A stretch of DNA of 64,000 bases, taken from Silene conica (lineage: Eukaryota; Streptophyta; Magnoliopsida; Caryophyllales; Caryophyllaceae). Below the pieces are notes generated by a model. It made no database searches. It was not told the DNA's origin and worked only from the letters and a program-made list of their open reading frames with translations. Shown here in pieces: positions 49,375 to 59,362 of this stretch (its first letter is position 1; each line of letters starts with the position of its first letter). The position numbers and the translations under genes are program-made. The stretch covers positions 35,536,530 to 35,600,529 of the forward strand of contig CM055319.2 of assembly GCA_029255685.2 (NCBI GenBank), written 5' to 3'.

Positions 49375-49976
49375 TGACTTTGAAGGTGCCACCGCCTTCA
49401 CTCCAAAGTTCAAAGGCCCCATGAGGTGAAATGTCCATTACTTTGAAGGGCCTGGACCATCGTGATCTAAGTTTTCCCGGAAAATTCTTGACTCTTGAAT
49501 TGAAAAGGAGAACAAGGTCTCCTATGCTTATATTCTTCTTCATTAACCTGGCATCATGCCACTTCTTCGTTTGCTCTTTATAGAGTTTTGAACTCTCATA
49601 TGCCTCATATCTAAGCTCCTCAAGCTCACTCATTTGCAAGAATCTTTTCTCCCCGGCCATATCTAAGTCGAAATTGATCTCCTTCAAGGCCCACCAAGCC
49701 TTTTGCTCAAGCTCCACCGGTAGGTGGCATGCTTTCCCGTACACAAGCTTGTAGGGAGTCATTCCTATAGGCGTCTTGTAAGCCGTCCTCAAAGCCCATA
49801 GCACATCATTCAACTTTTGGGACCAATCTTTCCGGTTCTTTTGCACCACCTTCTCCAAGATAGCCTTGATTTGACGATTTGAAACCTCCACTTGCCCACT
49901 AGTTTGAGGGTGGTAGGCAAGTGCTACCTTGTGGGTCACTCCATAAGAGGCTAGAAGGGCTTTGAATGTATGTTTC
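49375..49976 (-). pseudogene. Athila-like integrase, C-terminal part
   Basis: The continuation of the gypsy integrase begun at 59.8-59.4 kb, after interruption by the element at 49977-59362. It encodes [19 protein letters not shown], then [17 protein letters not shown] with the catalytic glutamate, and the C-terminal region ([13 protein letters not shown] ... [15 protein letters not shown]), ending at GTFKVNG. The normal C-terminus is lost at the junction with the copia LTR. The upstream start reported for the ORF lies in LTR sequence of the younger insertion. Confidence 0.9.
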
Positions 49977-50247
49977 TGATGCGTGTCTATTTTATGATGT
50001 TTTTCATCTATTTTTACACGCATTTGGTCGCTCATTTACTATGTTTTAGCCTTTATTTCCCAACAATCGTGTACTTTCGTATTTTTATGCACTTTTGCAG
50101 ATTTATGCGGAAAAGGGACGATTTAGCACCAAATTCATGTCCTCAAGTCTTTTGCATAATTAAGGAACAATGAAAAGTCAACTGGAGTCTTTATTTAAGT
50201 GCCAAAAGTCAAAGCGAGAAGAAAACCGAAGAATTCCTTGCGGAAGC

Positions 50248-50379
50248 GGTCGACCGACCAACTAAACGGGTCGGCCGACCAGTCCTAATTTCTATAAAGT
50301 CCGAATTTTGAAGAAAGGCCCAGAATTCAGCTAAGCCCGTGAAAGAGGTCGACCGACCCACCAAAGAGGTCGACCGACC
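50248..50379. repeat. two pairs of GGTCG-RY-CGACC palindromes in U3
   Basis: Copies start at 50248 and 50269 (21 bp), and 50347 and 50368 (21 bp). The second pair ends about 74 bp before the probable TATA box. The same four copies recur in the 3' LTR at 58070, 58091, 58169 and 58190. Confidence 0.95.
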
Positions 50380-50453
50380 TCAGCGAAACCCAGGAACAAT
50401 TTCGGAAATAATTTAGAAGTAGGAGTCTTTTAGGAAACTCTAATCTTATGCCC

Positions 50454-50461
50454 TATATAAA
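50454..50461 (+). promoter_or_regulatory. probable LTR TATA box
   Basis: CCCTATATAAAC in the 5' LTR, repeated at about 58274-58283 in the 3' LTR. It is the only good TATA match in this part of the LTR and is therefore the likely U3 promoter. Confidence 0.55.
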
Positions 50462-50553
50462 CTAATCTTGTGATTAGGGTTTTGGCATCGAGAGATCTTG
50501 AAGTATTCAGTTTCTTAGTTAATAAGCCACAATAAAGTTACAATCTAGTTTTA

Positions 50554-51836
50554 TGTTGGGAACTAGGTTCCTTATTTTATACTCATATCTAATGTGAGTT
50601 TAATATATATAAGTTTAATCATAAAACTTAATTAGATCTTATGCATGCATGATGATATCATAAGATGTGATAGTCCTTACATTGGTTTTAGAAGGTTTAT
50701 ACTCAATAATCACCTATTATTTGAGTCTTCAAATAACCGAAATACCCTTTAACGATCTAACAAAAATCGTCTCCAAAAGATACGTATCAAGGACCCGATC
50801 TCAAACTAATACTAATTTTGTTACTAGAAAATTAGTACAAGTATACTAGAAATAATAATAACATTACTCTTTATATTATTAGTATGGAAATGATATTATT
50901 TCTTAGAAAACTATTTCTAAGAGAAAAGAGGAGAATGAAATATTGTGTGAATGTTGTAAAATATGAACATCATCACCCCAAAAACTAGTATGCATGTAGT
51001 ATGTGTATTGTAGTATATATAGAGTAATAGTGAGCTTGCTTGCTCATCTATTTGGCCGACCAAACAAGCCACCCAAGGCCAATGCATGGCCTCTTACATC
51101 TTACACAAAAGCAAGCATTATGCCTTACATGCCTTTTGTGTATGACACACTCCATCTCTTACTAATTCATACACACAATCCTCACACTAACACACATACT
51201 ACACGGCTGAAAATGGGTTTATAATAGACCCATTTTATTTTTTGTCAATTGTGTTAATTTGTAACATGTCACACATGTTGCATAACACATGACCCAATTT
51301 GTTAATTATGCAATTTTAACTCTTTAAAATTCATAATTTACAAATTTATTACATTTAAATAATTACACTAATAATTTCGAAATTATTATTGTATAAAAAT
51401 GTAATGTCATAATTTAATTACAACTCTTTGTAATTTTATGATCAATCGTGTTCATTCTCAATTTAATCATTTCTTAAACGAATAAATAAAAACCGAGTAA
51501 TAAAACGATTTTATTACTTTGACTATTATTATTATAATCTCATTATAAAATATTCGTCATATAAAATTATTTCCAAAATTCCTAGTTATTAATTAATTTG
51601 TATCCAATACAATATTAATTAATTATTCCATTGAGACGGAATTCCCTAAAGATATGACCTTAAGGGATCAACTGATCACCACCATCATATGACGATAATG
51701 TCAAACTCTAGACAGCCAATCATTATCGGTAAATATTGATCAGTCGACTTTAAAAGAGTAACACTCCCAGTTGTGTTTCATTCAAATGAGTTTTAATTAC
51801 GTCAACACACTATTGTCGAGGACACTTCCTCCAACA
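50554..51836 (-). mobile_element. solo copia LTR (1283 bp)
   Basis: TGTTGGGAACTAGG ... CTCCAACA with a perfect 5-bp duplication TTTTA (50549-50553 and 51837-51841). The unoccupied site is seen in the 3' LTR at about 58370. The minus-strand reading matches the starts of the copia LTRs at 37199 and 41783, so it is the same lineage, diverged. A solo LTR arises by recombination between the two LTRs of a full element. Confidence 0.95.
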
Positions 51837-52163
51837 TTTTATTCCAGTTTTAGTTTTGTAATCTTTCAATAATTCCCAAGCATACAATAAAGTTTCTTCC
51901 TTTCTGCCCTAATTCCGACTTTGGTAATTACTCTTTTAATCTAGCTTTATTATTGTTCTTATTACTATTGCATTCAATTAAGATAGAATTCTCAAGCTTT
52001 ATTGAATCTCGCATGTTTAGATTATTTACTATGTTTACCATGTTTGTTCCCGTTTTCATAATCGTCTTAATAACCATGAGTAGCTAAATTTCATATGTTA
52101 GGATGTAGGGGATGAATATGCGTAGGTAGTAGAAATTCCGAGACCGACTTGTAGCAGAGCCGC

Positions 52164-52237
52164 GGTCGGCCGACTCAAATAGTGGGTCGGTCGACCGAGG
52201 CTGTGGTCGGCCGAGTGGAATAGCTGGTCGGTCGACC
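52164..52237. repeat. two pairs of GGTCG-RY-CGACC palindromes, downstream LTR part
   Basis: Copies start at 52164, 52185, 52205 and 52226, giving pair distances of 21 and 21 bp. Centres are GC and GT, and the last bases of the GC copies vary (CGACT, CGAGT). They recur in the 3' LTR at 58698, 58719, 58739 and 58760. Confidence 0.92.
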
Positions 52238-52833
52238 ACCCGCGCATGTATCTTGTTTCGTCTTTCCTTGTTGACTATAATATCCTACAATGAGACTGAA
52301 AGGAGACTTGTAGGACGTTAGTAATGACCTACCCAAGATTGAGAGATACGGGAAGGGCATTGGTTTACACCTTAAGACGGCTAGGTTACTTAAGACTGAA
52401 AGGTATGTGACCTAAGATTTAGGAATCACCCTTATTGTTGACACCCAATAATTGTGAGACCTAGGAACTAATAGCATAGGCCGAAAGGAGCTATTAGGTA
52501 GCATAGACCTAAAAAGTTATGTTACACCCCTTACGCGACTGCAATACATGTTGACCTTAGGATTTATATTACCTTAGCTATTTATTACCCCAAACATCCT
52601 AGCATCCCTTTTTATATATTTAATTCTCATCTTTATTTCTTGTTTTATTTTGATCTTTGCTTAGACTTAGTAATCAACAATCAAACCCCCAAATTTGTTA
52701 CCTTTAAACATTAACAACAAACAATAAACATTCCCCACCTCTCTGTGGTTCGACCCTGACTTTCACTATCTATTGTTAAAGTTAGGAATTATAAATTTTA
52801 TCTTTGGTACCCTCAACGACGGGCATCAAATTT

Positions 52834-52851
52834 TGGCGCCGTTGCCGGGGA
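52834..52851 (+). other. gypsy primer-binding site
   Basis: TGGCGCCGTTGCCGGGGA, five bases after the 5' LTR. This is the primer-binding site commonly seen in plant Athila/Tat elements and fits the 3' end of tRNA-Asp. Confidence 0.9.
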
Positions 52852-52950
52852 GGTGGCGCCAGTGTTTATTGTTTCTGTTTTTGTTTCTCTTTGTTTAAGG
52901 AACTTTTTGTTCCTTAAACCTTCTCACCATTTTCTTGTAGTTTCCATCTT

Positions 52951-53897
52951 ATGCGCAGGTCAGTTCAAGGAGAACTCCTACCACTTGACCACGAGCTTGA
53001 GAGGACTCTTAGAGAAAGGAGAAAGCAACTTCTAGCGAATCAGGAAGGAGGTTCACCATCTTCCCTATTCCAAGAAGACATTTTTGAACAACCATCATTA
53101 CCAAAAACGCCACCTTCACAACCAAATTCACCCAACAATCCACTTTCACCAAGAACACCACCTTTTACCTACTTTCCAGTTTTTCCAAAAGAAGAAGAAA
53201 ACATGACAGAGGAAGCTACTATTGCCAGTCACTCCATGCCTCAGGCAAAGGACCTATACAAAGGGTTCACTTTACCTGCAGGTACTGGGAAGCCATTCGA
53301 GGCCAAGCCTGCCTACATTACTATGGTTGAAAGAAACCAATTTGGAGGCTCGGCCAATGAGGATGCAGCAAAGCATATTGAAACCTTCACAGATTACATA
53401 TGCTCTATTGCACCCCCAGAAGGAGTGACGCAGGACCAGATTAAGCAGACCATGTTTATCTTCTCTCTTAGGGACGCTGCGAGAGAGTGGTACAGAGATT
53501 TAGACCGCACTGCTGCGGGAGTCACAGATTGGAACACCTTAGCCTTAGCATTCTACAGGAAATACTATTCTGCATCAAAGACTAATGCTTTAAGAGCGCA
53601 GATCACAAATTTCAAGCAAGGCCCCAATGAGGATTTCAGTGAGGCGTGGGAAAGGTTCAAGAGACTTGTTCGATCCATACCACATCACGGATTAGAACAA
53701 TGGTTTCTTTGTAACTAGTTCTACAATGGCCTCTACGATGACAACAGGGCCAATCTAGATGCTGCAGCTAATGGGAGATTCCAAGATAATTCAGGAGAGA
53801 CTAAGGGTCTCAAATTAATAGAAGATGTCGCCGTACACCATGCTGAGCATGAGGAAATCAAAGGAAATCTGAATACAACCTATCAGCAATTGAGGCC
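52951..53897 (+). pseudogene. gypsy gag, N-terminal and middle part
   Basis: The gag of the gag-protease element, starting at ATG 52951 (MRRSVQGELLPL) and containing the retrotransposon gag core (SLRDAAREWYRDL, FYRKYYSASKTNALR, WERFKRLVRSIPHHGL). An in-frame TAG at 53716-53718 interrupts it just before FYNGLY. The frame continues open until a frameshift near 53890, where the C-terminal part begins in another frame. The element is therefore defective for gag as well, or depends on gag from relatives. Confidence 0.88.
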
Positions 53898-55409
53898 TTG
53901 ACGGCCAAATTGGAGAAATTAGAGGCTGGAGGAAAATTCGATCTAGGAAGTGGAAGCAAGGGCGGTATTTACCAGGTGAACGCCGTTCAAGACGGACCCT
54001 TTGCTTGTGAGAGGTGCGGTGGAGAAGGGCACGTGTCAAAATTCTGTACTTCATCCAATGAAACATGTGCCGCTTTTCAACATTATCGTGGGAACAATTT
54101 CTATGACCCGAATAATAATAATGTCCATCCCAACCTGAGGTGGACAAGCCAGAATGTTCTTAACCCACAACACATGCAACCTCAGCAAAATTCCACATAT
54201 ATCCCCCCACATAAGCAAGGTTTTCAAAAACCACCCTTCAACCCTCAACCACCTTCAAATCCACCACCCAACACCGGCACTCTTATCCAAAATCTTATTG
54301 GGTTGGTTCAGAAGGAGTCACAAGCTAGAGAGGCAGGGATGAAGATGTTAGAGTCTCAGATTGCTCAAATCGCGGGCAAGAATGATACTAGGGCTCCGGG
54401 TCAACTTCCGACCAAAACGGACCAGAAAAAGGAGACTCTAAACGTCATATCCCTACGAAGTGGAGCTAAAGTGGGGAGCGAGAAAGAAAAACAGCCGGAT
54501 AGCAGCAAGGACGGTCGACCGACCGAAGATCCAGGTCGACCGACCACAGAGCAGAATCCGAGAATTTCCGCTGAACAGGAGAGCGGTCGACCGACCGAAG
54601 AAGATGGTCGACCGACCGCCGTGGCAGAACCAGAGGCTCCTTTTCGTCCCGAATTACCGAATAACTTGAGGGATTTTCTTTTCAGGGTTGATAAGACCCC
54701 TAGGTTTCTGAAGAGGGCTGCAAATACTGAGTCTTCAGCCGCTCCTTTCCCAGAAAGACTCGTGCCTTCGAAGGATCAGGTATCTTTTGACAAATTTAAG
54801 GATGTGATTCGTTCATTAAATGTTCAGGTCACGTTTCTAGAGTTAGTTCAACAAGTACCTTCTTATCTTAAATTCATGAGACAGCTTTTGTCAAGAAAGA
54901 GGTCTCTAGAAAAGGTTGAGTCGGTGGCCCTCACTGAAGAGTCATCTAGTTTTTTATCACATGTCATTGCCCCTCACAAATTAGAGGACCCTGGTAGTTT
55001 TTCTTTCCCCTGCAATATAGGAACCTTCCCAGTTAAGAAGGCTTTATGCGACTTAGGTGCTAGTATAAGTGTCATGCCCCTAAGCGTTGCCTTAAAATTA
55101 GGAATGACCGAATTTGCAGTGACCAGCATGACCGTCCAGATGGCAGATCGCACATCTATGGAACCTATAGGGGTGTTGGAAAACATCCATGTGCGTATTG
55201 ACATGTTTTTCTTCCCAGTTGACTTCGTAGTTTTGGACATCCCAGAGGATGCCCATATACCTATTATACTAGGAAGACCTTTCCTCCACACCGCAGGTGC
55301 CATTATAGATGTAGGCACAAGGACTTTGACCTTCAAAGTAGGAAAGCATTCTATTATATATGGCCTATCTTATAGGAAAAAAGGATGCTATGACCCCCAT
55401 CACATGTAA
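53898..55409 (+). pseudogene. gypsy gag C-terminus and aspartic protease
   Basis: 503 codons following the gag frameshift. It holds a CCHC knuckle (CERCGGEGHVSKFC, about residue 37), a proline/glutamine-rich linker, a stretch with four GRPT repeats written by the palindromic motif (about residues 206-240), a conserved segment before the protease and the retropepsin-like protease (ALCDLGASISVMP, about residue 385; PIILGRPFL, about 453). The protease motif has DLGAS, as in many plant Athila/Tat elements. The ATG at 53898 is internal. A shift in an A run near 55376 links it to the next ORF. Confidence 0.88.
54513..54617 (+). repeat. two pairs of GGTCG-RY-CGACC palindromes inside gag
   Basis: Copies start at 54513 and 54534 (21 bp), and 54585 and 54606 (21 bp), with 72 bp between pairs, the same distance as in the copia leader. 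In frame each copy reads Gly-Arg-Pro-Thr, so the pair has a seven-codon period. Confidence 0.95.
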
Positions 55410-55809
55410 TGCTATCACTTCTAAAAAGAAGTATGAGGTCGTCACTACTTCTCCCACTTTATTACCTGTTCCTGTATCCGTTTTTACACCTCCGCCCCAG
55501 ATTGGGAGCAATATGGAGGACACTTCTATTATGGCTAGTGCAGGAATTGGTTTGGGGAAGCCCAAAGTGAAGGAAGTCATGGTCCAAAGAGGAGGAATGG
55601 GATTTCTCAGCTATAGAGAAGATGAAGACCCGGATGTCGTGGATCGGGAAGAGAAGAAGAAAAGGAGGCAAGCTCAAGAGGAGAGACCGTCGCATATGCT
55701 TTGCGACGGCGGAAAGAAGATGTGTTTTGCTACTCAAGCAAACACTGTGGAGACTACGGCGTATCGTCAAAAGCCGTGGTCGGATATTTTCCGCATCTTT
55801 AGCGGATAG
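55410..55809 (+). pseudogene. downstream tail of the gag-protease polyprotein
   Basis: An open frame overlapping the protease ORF end (open from about 55360) that runs to 55809. It is proline-rich at first (TLLPVPVSVFTPPPQ), then charged (DREEKKKRRQAQEERP), and ends SDIFRIFSG. It shows no RT motif. In full-length relatives this is where the linker to RT would follow, so pol was lost at or beyond this point. Weakly supported as protein. Confidence 0.55.
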
Positions 55810-56006
55810 TTTTTTCAAATTCCAGTTTTAAGACAATTTACTTTTTGTTGTGGGAGACTTTTTTAATTTGGTTTAGAACTTTTTCTTTATGCTTGCGTAG
55901 TTAAGACTTTAGACTTGTTTCTGGAATCTCGCGCATTTGCGGGCGCATATATTTTTCTTGCTTTTTCAGGCTTTTACGAAGAAACGAAGACCGCTGGGAC
56001 ACAGAG

Positions 56007-56110
56007 GGTCGACCGACCAGATACATCAGTCGGTCGACCTAGTCGCCGTATCGCTCAATTCCTGTATTCTGCAGGAAGGTCGGTCGACCTGTTCTCTTGG
56101 TCGGTCGACC
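56007..56110. repeat. two pairs of GGTCG-RY-CGACC palindromes
   Basis: Copies start at 56007 and 56028 (21 bp), and 56078 and 56099 (21 bp), with 71 bp between pairs. Three of the four have the GT centre (GGTCGGTCGACC), and the copy at 56028 begins with A. Confidence 0.93.
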
Positions 56111-57115
56111 TACCTGTCCGTCACAGTCAGTTCGTTTCTTCCTCGGAGATTGTGCAACCGTCTTTGGTACTTGAGTGGCACTGCTGGCCACCAAAACCTC
56201 CCAGCTTACGCTGGTTTGGGGAGGTTTTTTCACGCGCTTCATAACCCAGTGAGTTCTTTCCAGTTTTTCCTTGGTTTTTACTTTTTTGTTTTAATTTTCT
56301 GAAACCTTTACTTAGGCTAATGCACAATGGGGACATTGTGCGGGTTGGTTTGGGGAATGGTTTCGTGTCACATGCATTGCATTTTGTCACACGTTTATTG
56401 CATTTCTGTCTTGCATTTTTCTTTTCTTTATTTTCATTGCATATACAAAAAAATCCAAAAAAATGAAAAAAATTCCAAAATTCCAAAAAAATGCACGTTT
56501 ATTTTAGCATATAGGTCGAGTCGGAACGAAAGTATTTCAAGGATGATTTAGCTATCTTATATGTCTATGCCTTTACATTGCCTTGTCAACTTGTTTTAGT
56601 ATACGAGTCTTTTTGCATATCTACGAGTTTTTGTTAACTTGCATATCTTGAGACTTGACTTATACCTTGGCAACCTACTATACATTCTAAGGTTTAGAGC
56701 TTATTTCCTGGTTTCATTCTTAAACCAGTTGTCTAGGATGTGAGTAGTACTCCCCTTGGAACATGTTACATCAATATGCATAAACATGAACTTGAATTGC
56801 TATATACTTGTTTTACTTTCTCGTTTTGTGAGTCTTGATACGTGCATTTGGGATCCCTTTTCTCATATTTACCCATAAGCTTCACATAGCCAAAATTGCC
56901 TTTTTATTTCCCAAAAAACTACATCCCATACTTAGCCTACCATTCCAATCTAGTATTTGTGGTCATTGGATTATTTTTTTGAGGCATCTTGGTTTGTATG
57001 CTATCTTGAACAAAAAGAGAAAAGAAAGAAAGCAAGAAAGAAAAAAAAAACAGAAAAATTCAGAAAAAGAAAGAAAGAAAAGAAAAACGAAAAAAATCAA
57101 AACGTACAGGAAAGA

Positions 57116-57148
57116 AGTCGACCGACCACCTTCTTGGGTCGGCCGACC
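57116..57148. repeat. one pair of GGTCG-RY-CGACC palindromes
   Basis: Copies start at 57116 (AGTCGACCGACC) and 57137 (GGTCGGCCGACC), 21 bp apart. Confidence 0.93.
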
Positions 57149-57798
57149 ACCTTATCATCAGATTCAAAATTCGTTCCAAATTCCTTTCTTTTATTTGTTA
57201 TCACTCCCGTACTTCATTCAAAAATATTTGGAAGTCCTTTCTTATATTCAATGTGAGAGTTGTGCTACAAAAGAGCACTTTCTTAATATCAAAAGTTGTA
57301 AAGTATGTTGTTGGGAAACGGTTTTACTAGCTTGGCTACTAACCCCACATACCCAAAAACATCTTAACCACTTCTACCTTTTACCTCACATATCTTTCAT
57401 TACCCCAATTGCATGTATCTAGGCCACTTAAATGAGATTGTTGTACAAAGTTGTAGAATTCTTGTTCATGTTAGATTGCAGGCATGTTTTCATGGGTCGC
57501 AGTTAGGTGAGCGTCTTGACAAAATTACTTCTTTTTATCTTTTACATATACTCACCTTTTGCTTCATGAGTGTCTCGAGCGTACCGCGAGAGTCCATGGT
57601 ATAAGTCTCTATAGCTTTTATGTTTGCAAGTTTGACAACACTATAACTCGTTTGCATGATTTGACTACTTTCTCATTTTGTACTTGGTATTGGTTTAGGC
57701 TGACATGTAAATTTCGCTCTGAGATTGAAATCGTTCCATTAGTTAGGATCGAGTCTATTTCTTGCTTGAGGGCAAGCAAGGGTTTGGTTTGGGGAATT

Positions 57799-59362
57799 TG
57801 ATGCGTGTCTATTTTATGATGTTTTTCATCTATTTTTACACGCATTTGGTCGCTCATTTACTATGTTTTAGCCTTTATTTCCCAACAATCGTGTACTTTC
57901 GTATTTTTATGCACTTTTGCAGATTTATGCGGAAAAGGGATGATTTAGCACCAAATTCATGTCCTCAAGTCTTTTACATAATTAAGGAACAATGGAAAGT
58001 CAACTGGAGTCTTTATTTAAGTGCCAAAAGTCAAAGCGAGAAAAAAACCGAAGAATTCCTTGCGGAAGCGGTCGACCGACCAACTAAACGGGTCGGCCGA
58101 CCAGGCCTAATTTCTATAAAGTCCGAATTTTGAAGAAAGGCCCAGAATTCAGCTAAGCCCGTGAAAGAGGTCGACCGACCCACCAAAGAGGTCGACCGAC
58201 CTCAGCGAAACCCAGGAACAATTTCGGAAATAATTTAGAAGTAGGAGTCTTTTAGGAAACTCTAATCTTATGCCCTATATAAACTAATCTTGTGATTAGG
58301 GTTTTGGCATCGAGAGATCTTGAAGTATTCAGATTCTTAGTTAATAAGCCACAATAAAGTTACAATCTAGTTTTATTCCAGTTTTAGTTTTGTAATCTTT
58401 CAATAATTCCCAAGCATTCAATAAAGTTTGTTCCTTTCTGCCCTAATTCCGACTTTGGTAATTACTCTTTTAATCTAGCTTTATTATTGTTCTTATTACT
58501 ATTGCATTCAATTAAGATAGAATTCTCAAGCTTTATTGAATCTCGCATGTTTAGATTATTTACTATGTTTACCATGTTTGTTCCCGTTTTCATAATCGTC
58601 TTAATAACCATGAGTAGCTAAATTTCATATGTTAGGATGTAGGGGATGAATATGCTTAGGTAGTAGAAATTCCGAGACCGACTTGTAGCAGAGCCGCGGT
58701 CGGCCGACTCAAATAGTGGGTCGGTCGACCGAGGCTGTGGTCGGCCGACTGGAATAGCTGGTCGGTCGACCACCCGCGCATGTATCTTGTTTCGTCTTTC
58801 CTTGTTGACTATAATATCCTACAATGAGACTGAAAGGAGACTTGTAGGACGTTAGTAATGACCTACCCAAGATTGAGAGATACGGGAAGGGCATTGCTTT
58901 ACACCTTAAGACGGCTAGGTTACTTAAGACTGAAAGGTATGTGACCTAAGATTTAGGAATCACCCTTATTGTTGACACCCAATAATTGTGAGACCTAGGA
59001 ACTAATAGCATAGGCCGAACGGAGCTATTAGGTAGCATAGACCTAAAAAGTTATGTTACACCCCTTACGCGACTGCAATACATGTTGACCTTAGGATTTA
59101 TATTACCTTAGCTATTTATTACCCCAAACATCCTAGCATCCCTTTTTATATATTTAATTCTCATCTTTATTTCTTGTTTTATTTTGATCTTTGCTTAGAC
59201 TTAGTAATCAACAATCAAACCCCCAAATTTGTTACCTTTAAACATTAACAACAAACAATAAACATTCCCCACCTCTCTGTGGTTCGACCCTGACTTTCAC
59301 TATCTATTGTTAAAGTTAGGAATTATAAATTTTATCTTTGGTACCCTCAACGACGGGCATCA
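57799..59362 (+). repeat. gypsy 3' LTR (1564 bp)
   Basis: TGATGCGTGTC ... GGGCATCA, preceded by the purine-rich GGTTTGGGGAATT and followed by the GTTTC target duplication. It contains four palindrome pairs starting at 58070, 58169, 58698 and 58739. Confidence 0.95.

Larger units (their letters stand above)
49977..52828 (+). repeat. gypsy 5' LTR, split by a solo LTR
   Basis: Starts TGATGCGTGTC and ends CGGGCATCA. Removing the 1283-bp solo LTR and one 5-bp duplication leaves 1564 bp, the same as the 3' LTR. Confidence 0.95.
55810..57798 (+). other. gypsy 3' noncoding interior
   Basis: About 2 kb of noncoding sequence of the kind found before the 3' LTR in Athila/Tat elements (landmarks GCACAATGGGGACATTGTG, A-rich runs at 56.4-56.5 and 57.0-57.1 kb, TTGGTTTGGGGAATT before the LTR). 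It contains three further palindrome pairs (56007-56110 and 57116-57148). No env or pol. Confidence 0.7.
49977..59362 (+). mobile_element. gag-protease-only Ty3/gypsy element
   Basis: Two LTRs of 1564 bp (the 5' one enlarged by a solo LTR insertion), PBS TGGCGCCGTTGCCGGGGA, gag and protease ORFs, a polypurine-rich stretch before the 3' LTR and a perfect 5-bp target duplication GTTTC (49972-49976 and 59363-59367). Reverse transcriptase, RNase H and integrase are absent from the 5-kb interior, so it must have moved with enzymes from another element. I count about 12 differences between the LTRs. It inserted into the integrase gene of an Athila-like element. Confidence 0.93.

Noticed and set aside
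55370-55390. Programmed -1 frameshift site at AAAAAAGG between protease ORF and tail
   Set aside because: The downstream frame is +1 rather than -1 relative to the protease frame, so a simple indel in the A run is more likely.
56835-57422. 195-codon ORF before the gypsy 3' LTR as an env gene
   Set aside because: Its composition is low-complexity lysine/glutamate from A-rich DNA, with no signal peptide or transmembrane pattern and no relatives among known proteins that I recognise.
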